The notes below the pieces were generated by a model. The model saw nothing but the letters and a program-made list of their open reading frames with translations, did not search any database and had not been told where the DNA came from. Below are positions 59,380-64,000 of a stretch of DNA of 64,000 bases, one piece after another. Both the position numbers and the translations under genes were made by a program. The stretch's first letter is position 1; the number at the start of each line of letters is the position of its first letter. The stretch is from Kappaphycus alvarezii. Lineage: Eukaryota > Rhodophyta > Florideophyceae > Gigartinales > Solieriaceae. The stretch is from assembly GCA_002205965.3 (NCBI GenBank), contig NADL03000633.1, forward strand, positions 310,001 through 374,000, in the 5' to 3' direction.

Positions 59380-60100
59380 TTCGTTATCCTCCTGGGGTCG
59401 TCTTAGTGTAGGTCAGGAGGGTGCGGGAGGACGTCGCTATTACAGGTTGATGATCTGAGCAGCTTGTCCAGCTGTCTGTGCGGGTGGTGCAGTGTAGGTG
59501 GTTGGAGGAAATGAAGATATCTCGGTTGCTTGAGCCTGGTGTCCTTCCTGGATGGAATGAGGGTTGGGTAGACGCGAATATCTTGAGTCGTGTGTCTTGG
59601 ACTGCTCTCACAAGTGAGCGTCCTCTTGGGTTGGCTATTGTGTCCCAGAGGTGGGATCAAGCGTTCAGATCTCTTGCTAGGATTGCATGCGGTGGGGAGT
59701 GGCCGAGGAAGTCGTTGAGTGATGCCCGAACGATTGTGCTGGGAATTTCGGGCTGATTTAGGCTCCAGAGACATGGGTGGATTGGTTCAGTTTGAGCGTG
59801 AGGATTTATAGGATTGAATTGGTAGGTGGATGGTAGGTGTTGCTGACATGGTGAGTGATAGCCCGGAGCCAAGGTCTTACTGCGATTGCAACGCCGCCGC
59901 GGGGGGGGGCGTTTATGGTGGTGCCGCGCGGGGGATCTATGAAGAGGTTGCCTGAGGCCAGACTCGGCACAATAGCGGCGCTGCGTCCGTACGAATTTCC
60001 GTGACGATTAGGATGTATGGGTTGGTGGTGGCGAGGAGAGTGTGGATTGATGGTAGGGAGGATACAAGGCCACAGGTATTCCATTTGGCTACCCTAATTT
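59380..60100 (-). pseudogene. LINE apurinic-type endonuclease
   Basis: Begins IRVAKWNTCGLVSSLPSIHT, then ILIVTEIRTDAAP (60000-60090), the N-terminal WN..GL and (Q/T)E blocks. Next, in other frames, RGGVAIAVRPWL (59885-59930), ILARDLNA (59660-59683; GDFNA in relatives, with Gly changed to Arg) and SDHQPV (59441-59458; SDH motif). All are landmarks of the APE-type nuclease that nicks target DNA. At least three frameshifts separate the blocks. A stop directly upstream of IRVAKW means that the original start is lost. Confidence 0.82.
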
Positions 60101-60694
60101 GTCATTTCGGGGGCCAACGAGTCCATTAGGGTAGGGGCCTCAGGTGGCGCTATGGCGCTGCATTCAGAAATTAGATACTGTAGCCAACTGCACTGAACAG
60201 TAAAGTCAGGCATACCTTAGAATCACGGCCAATGGGCGCAGTGCTATTTCAGCTTAGCACCAGCCCATTGGCCCAAATCGGCAGCCTTACAGCCAACCAG
60301 CATAAAGTATCAAAAATTGTTTAAAAACCAATCGAAACACATTGCACGCGTACACTCGGTGCGCATTGGTCGGAAAAAAACTAAAATTCATTAATTTTCG
60401 AAAAATCAGCAGCCAATGAGAACTAAGCTTTGCTGCTCATGAAGCTGAATTTTCTCTTTGGCTCTCATTTTATGGATTTTTGAAAGTTTTTTCGCATGTT
60501 GTACTCAAAAGGGCTCAAAGTTGGCGGGAGTTGCGTGCCACAATACAGAATGTGAGATTTGGGGTGTTTTTTCTACATTTACTGTACGCTGTAACCTGCG
60601 TCATTTGGGGCGTTACCTGCGATTCTGCCCACTTTTTCAACATTTCCCCTTGTACAGCCCTCCTACTACCCCCACCAAAACCAGTAGGTTAACT

Positions 60695-60710
60695 AATCAT
60701 TATCATAAGG
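60695..60710 (+). repeat. Right copy of the direct repeat flanking the LINE segment
   Basis: AATCATTATCATAAGG; see the left copy at 57129-57142. Gypsy RT sequence resumes immediately after it. Confidence 0.55.
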
Positions 60711-61612
60711 AGAATAAACAAGGTGCAAAAATTCTTCGATTTTAGAGGGTGGACATATATGATTTGTTTGTGTTCTCCAAAAATATGGATGACCACATTT
60801 AGGATTTCAAATCAGTAGTAAAGGGAATATTAGTATGAAGCTGGAAAATGATATTTGGAATATTATTCTATGCATAATACGAAATCAAATTACTGTGACT
60901 CACAACAGATAGTTGATTGTAAGGAAAAGTAGGGAAATAGAGAAAAGCTGAGCTGACTCAAAGATCTACTTCAAGGACGGAAACGCGATGCTTTCATAGT
61001 CTATAGTCGCCTTAATAAGAGTTCATCAAAGAGCGCAACATAGAAGCAGTAACGCTACAGATTGGAATTGTTAGAAACAGGAAGTTTCACTGAATTTTAT
61101 AAATTCGAAGCACATTCAACAGAACTTGAAACAAATCTATGCGCTCCTCCAGTACTCATGTATTCGTAATTTACAAAGCTACTTTATTCGAAGCATCTCC
61201 TGGACTTACGGGGACATTCTTTTCCCAAAAGAATGAGAAATGAAGCCCGCGACTCGATCCATTCCCAAGTCGGATTTTAAATTAAAGATAAATAACACAT
61301 TGTCTCCTTGGAAAGAAAGAAATAGCTGTTTTTGAAATATTTTTCATGTCTGCCTACTATCGCCGAAAACCCCCTTTTTATAACTAAAAACATAGCATAA
61401 CCCCGGTTATCCGAAATAAGTACATAAATCACCACTTTCATACTTGGCTTAATTATTTAACCAAATATTGCTTTAGAAATATAAAAAGAGACAAAAAAGT
61501 AATCATTAAGCTGATTATTTATCTCGTTTGGAAACTACATCGAAGTTGAGTAACAGATTTACTCAGAACGTCGTTGGATTAAGATAATTGCCGAAATTTT
61601 GCAAGAAAACGT
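60711..61612 (+). mobile_element. Gypsy copy 4, middle part (RT catalytic block, RNase H)
   Basis: Gypsy homology resumes at the RT catalytic block: GGTGGACATATATGATTTG and VFSKNMD-like sequence replace VYIDDVVIFSKT. Then thumb remnants, CAPPVLMYS at about 61155 (CPPVLMYP in copy 1), and WLNYLTKYCF at about 61447 (WLDIFAEYRF). Between the last two blocks lie about 290 bp, so this copy keeps the RNase H core that copy 1 lacks. It ends in a short match to the pre-integrase linker (TTGCCGAAATTTTGCAAG) before the next insertion. Confidence 0.7.
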
Positions 61613-62785
61613 TTTACACTAATGTCAAAGTGTATGTTTGATTTTTTGAGGAAATAGAAGTAAGAAACTTCTACATTGAGCACAGAAAATGGATGCTTAT
61701 CGGTCAGAAGGTTTCTGTCCGTGTGAATATTGTGCAATTCCACTCCAGTTTCTTCAGTGAGCTTCCGTAAAGTAGTTTGAGTGAAACCAGCACCAACTGA
61801 TACAAGAAAGGGCGAAATCAACGGAGCGTTCGTTTTTCTCATTTCTCACAGAATAAAGGTCTTGCAAACATGAGGGAGCTTAGTTTCGAAACATTTGTGG
61901 ATGGTAGAGTCTCGATGAGGAAACCCTCTGTTGCGTTGGCGGGATGGAAAAACACCGGGTCGTAAATCCGATGCCACGTCGGTTTCCATGGATTGAATTG
62001 CGCACGAACACGTGGTTTAAAGTGTAGACTTAAGATTTATTCAAAGCCTCCGCTCTAGGTTACCACGTGATACGAGGGCAGTCGTCACCCCTCGCTAAGG
62101 GCCTTAATAGTATAGAAATGTTGGGTACGACAGAGTAGCTTCTCGGTTTTATCAGCTCGGCAATGTACAATTAAAGCCTGCAGAGACTGAACCTCTGCCG
62201 GTCCAGGGATTCAAGACACAAATACGAACCAAAAAACAACGGGTAACACCTGTAATACAGTTCTTTACTGTGAGGAAGTAAAAGGGGATGTGAGAGGAGG
62301 CCAAAACTATCTCGAACAGACAAAAGCACAGTGAAAGGGTATCCCTCTAGCGGGAGCTCTTTAAAAAGATGGGAAAGTTTCAAATACGGTTTTGGTAGTC
62401 ACCTTAAGTGGAGTAAAGGGAAAGGGAGAAAGGGGGAGAAAGGGGAAAAAGCCATACACTGAACAGACAAACGAATATTGATGGGGTATCTCACCTTCAG
62501 GAACAGGTTCGTACTAGACAGAAAAGTTCTGGCGTCGGGCTTGGTTACTTTTGAATTCCCTAAGCGTCAGACTGGGTTCACCCCGGGGTCAGCCCTTGTA
62601 AACACGACCCCAGAGTAAAACTACTGTAAGGTTACTGAATATATGTAAACAAAATCCCCAATATAAAGTTGGCTAAACACTGAAGTTAATAATAATGTAC
62701 AGTATATACACAAAATTAGTAAAGGGACACTTACAAGTGTACCACTTACCCCTTCAGTTTGTGTCCCGATTTCCATAGTGTCAAT
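61613..62785 (-). mobile_element. 1.17-kb insertion in gypsy copy 4, possibly mariner-like
   Basis: Gypsy alignment stops near 61612 and resumes near 62785. The ends may be imperfect inverted repeats: left TTTACACTAATGTCAAAGTG, right (reversed) TTGACACTATGGAAATCGGG. A minus frame at 61579-61842 (MRKTNAPLISPFLV, then TTLRKLTEETGVEL) overlaps its left end and is not recognisable. A purine run (GGGA units, 62408-62451) lies inside. Tc1/mariner is suggested only by the ACACT-type ends. Confidence 0.4.
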
Positions 62786-63620
62786 TTGACGGAAAAAATA
62801 AATGATTTAGCAGTTGGCATACTGGTTTTTCTCCACGTCATCAGTCCATTTCCGACCCGTGTTTGCTCTATATTGAAAGAAAGCTATTTCGACGAAATAA
62901 CACTTCTATTTGACCATTAGCCCCATTAAGAGAGAAGATATTGATGTTTAGGGATTTTTATGTTGGGAATGGTCATTTGGATTTCTGGAAAGCACAGAAA
63001 CTAATTTCGAAAAAATCTTGGTGGCTTAACACGCACAAGGATGTTTATATATTTGCAAAAAGCTGTGAAGCTTGTTAAAAGCTCATTAATATTCGACAGT
63101 ATAAGAGTACTGCAAGTTTCCATATTTCAGTCCTTCTCGAATCTTCATTAATCGATTCTAGCGGTCCACTCCAAAAAAAAATTTCTGGAAGTAAATATCT
63201 TCTCATAGAAGCGTAGCACTCTGCTCGGTGACCATTGGCAGTTTTATCTCAGATGGAAACTGCAGAGGTGTTACCCATTTTCTTATAAGGAGAAATTAAT
63301 TAATAGTTTTGTCTCTGGTGGAGGAGTATGTTATCGAATAACGCTTTTTGATGCAACGAACATTGCGCACTTCTTGACAGAAAAGTATAATAATTCAAAT
63401 ATTTTCTCGCTTATGCTCTCTATTCAAAACTAAAAATCAGAAAGGTTGGCGGGAAATCAGACAGGCAGTAGTAAAAACAATGCAAGGTGAACAAAAAGTG
63501 GTAAAATGACTTTGAGATTTATAATATGGGTATCGCTGAAGAAAGGGTGTAAATGTTCAACCACCATTCAAGATAATATGCGGAAAAGCTACAGTAATTA
63601 TAGATGAAAATGAGTCTCTA
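62786..63620 (+). mobile_element. Gypsy copy 4, right part (integrase)
   Basis: Zinc-binding remnant NGHLDFWKAQKL (62960), then SWWLNTHKDVYIFAKSCEAC (63020-63080), then LIDSSGPLQKK (first catalytic Asp kept), then SGSKYLLIEA. The second Asp block is LFDATNIAHFLTEK (63340-63385), then KSERLAG (Glu block). Position by position it follows the integrase at 1400-2300 on the minus strand. Stops and small shifts throughout. Whatever follows after 63620 is not alignable by eye. Confidence 0.75.
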
Positions 63621-64000
63621 AATATAGTTTATGACGTGCATTTTTCCTCGGGAATGATATCTTAGGGTTCTGGGGTTCAGTTTTGAGAACAAATTTTTGG
63701 AGTGATAGTAGATAAACATTACGATTTTTCAATACAAAGAAAATATTGACTGTTCTTTCTCACAGAAATATCATCTACCCTCCACATGAAATAAAATGTT
63801 ACTTGTGTACTGAATGGGGTGTGGCCTTTTCTTTTCATCTAGGGCAGGACTGATCCTAAGGATAGATCAGGTACACATATTAAGACTATAAATGGATTTT
63901 CAAAATATGCATACACGAGTACTTTAGGTTCTCATTTCATCTTCTCATGTTTGTCGAATGCGATTTGCATTTATCTGTAAAAGAAATCCAGTTTTTTGCA
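63621..64000. other. AT-rich end of window, no gene seen
   Basis: No frame or motif recognised. If copy 4 is complete, the integrase tail and the post-integrase modules should be here and beyond the window. Confidence 0.4.

Larger units (their letters stand above)
57143..60694 (-). mobile_element. Dead LINE (non-LTR) element inserted in gypsy copy 4
   Basis: The 3.55-kb segment splits the gypsy RT. Read on minus, it has a 5' flank (60110-60694), an endonuclease region (60100-59380), an RT region (59120-58080) and a tail (58080-57143). Endonuclease plus RT in this order is typical of LINEs of the APE type. It is broken by many frameshifts. The left end shows no clear poly-A on the minus strand, so the exact 3' end, or whether the segment is a composite, is uncertain. 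Confidence 0.75.

Noticed and set aside
62408..62451. Purine-rich GGGAAAG run as a polypurine tract of another LTR element
   Set aside because: No LTR start (TG) with a matching copy follows, and the run lies inside the 1.17-kb insertion.
1..64000. CRISPR arrays, operons, integrons or phage
   Set aside because: No regular short repeats with spacers and no bacterial gene organisation; elements and intron are eukaryotic.

Overview
The window looks like a transposon-rich piece of a fungal nuclear genome. There are no operons, ribosome binding sites, rRNA or tRNA genes. The only clean intron is short (72 nt) with GTAAGT / CTAAC / TAG signals, which fits a fungus. The recognisable elements are Ty3/gypsy, Ty1/copia, a non-LTR (LINE) element and small inverted-repeat insertions. 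Species cannot be named from the sequence. Base composition is mosaic: about 1-20 kb, 50-54 kb and 57-61 kb are GC-richer, while most of 21-50 kb and 54-57 kb is AT-rich and full of stops.

Layout. 1-6335: a minus-strand Ty3/gypsy element cut by the window edge, with gag, zinc knuckles, protease, RT, a deleted RNase H, integrase, and an unusual region after integrase that holds two copies of a module. 6336-12800: degraded sequence with a dispersed repeat (R1) and a non-LTR RT remnant near 10.4-11.3 kb. 12.5-19.5 kb: the most gene-like stretch. It holds a secreted von Willebrand factor A (vWA) gene (minus), a frameshifted paralogue (plus), and scattered copies of repeats R1 and R2. 19.6-20.65 kb: a solo gypsy LTR. 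20.65-34.6 kb: AT-rich sequence with a decayed gypsy fragment (24.4-25.6 kb), a decayed copia element (about 28.1-30.7 kb) and a 295-bp tandem duplication (32.6-33.2 kb). 34.6-39.4 kb: a second, better-preserved decayed copia element with a MITE inside it.

39.4-45.2 kb: AT-rich, nothing assigned. 45.2-50.6 kb: two related decayed coding blocks (family F1), one near a zinc-knuckle remnant, and between them an apparently intact spliced 134-residue gene (46508-46984). 50.66-53.7 kb: a decayed coding region I cannot assign. 53.8-64 kb: another gypsy copy (plus strand), split by a 3.55-kb segment holding a dead LINE (57143-60694, with a direct repeat at both ends) and by a 1.17-kb insertion (61613-62785).

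The story is mainly layered transposition and decay. Comparison of the gypsy copies shows which parts of the first copy are missing. The points most worth following are the vWA pair with altered metal-site residues, the intact spliced gene, the extra duplicated module after the gypsy integrase, and the unassigned coding remnant at 50.7-53.7 kb.
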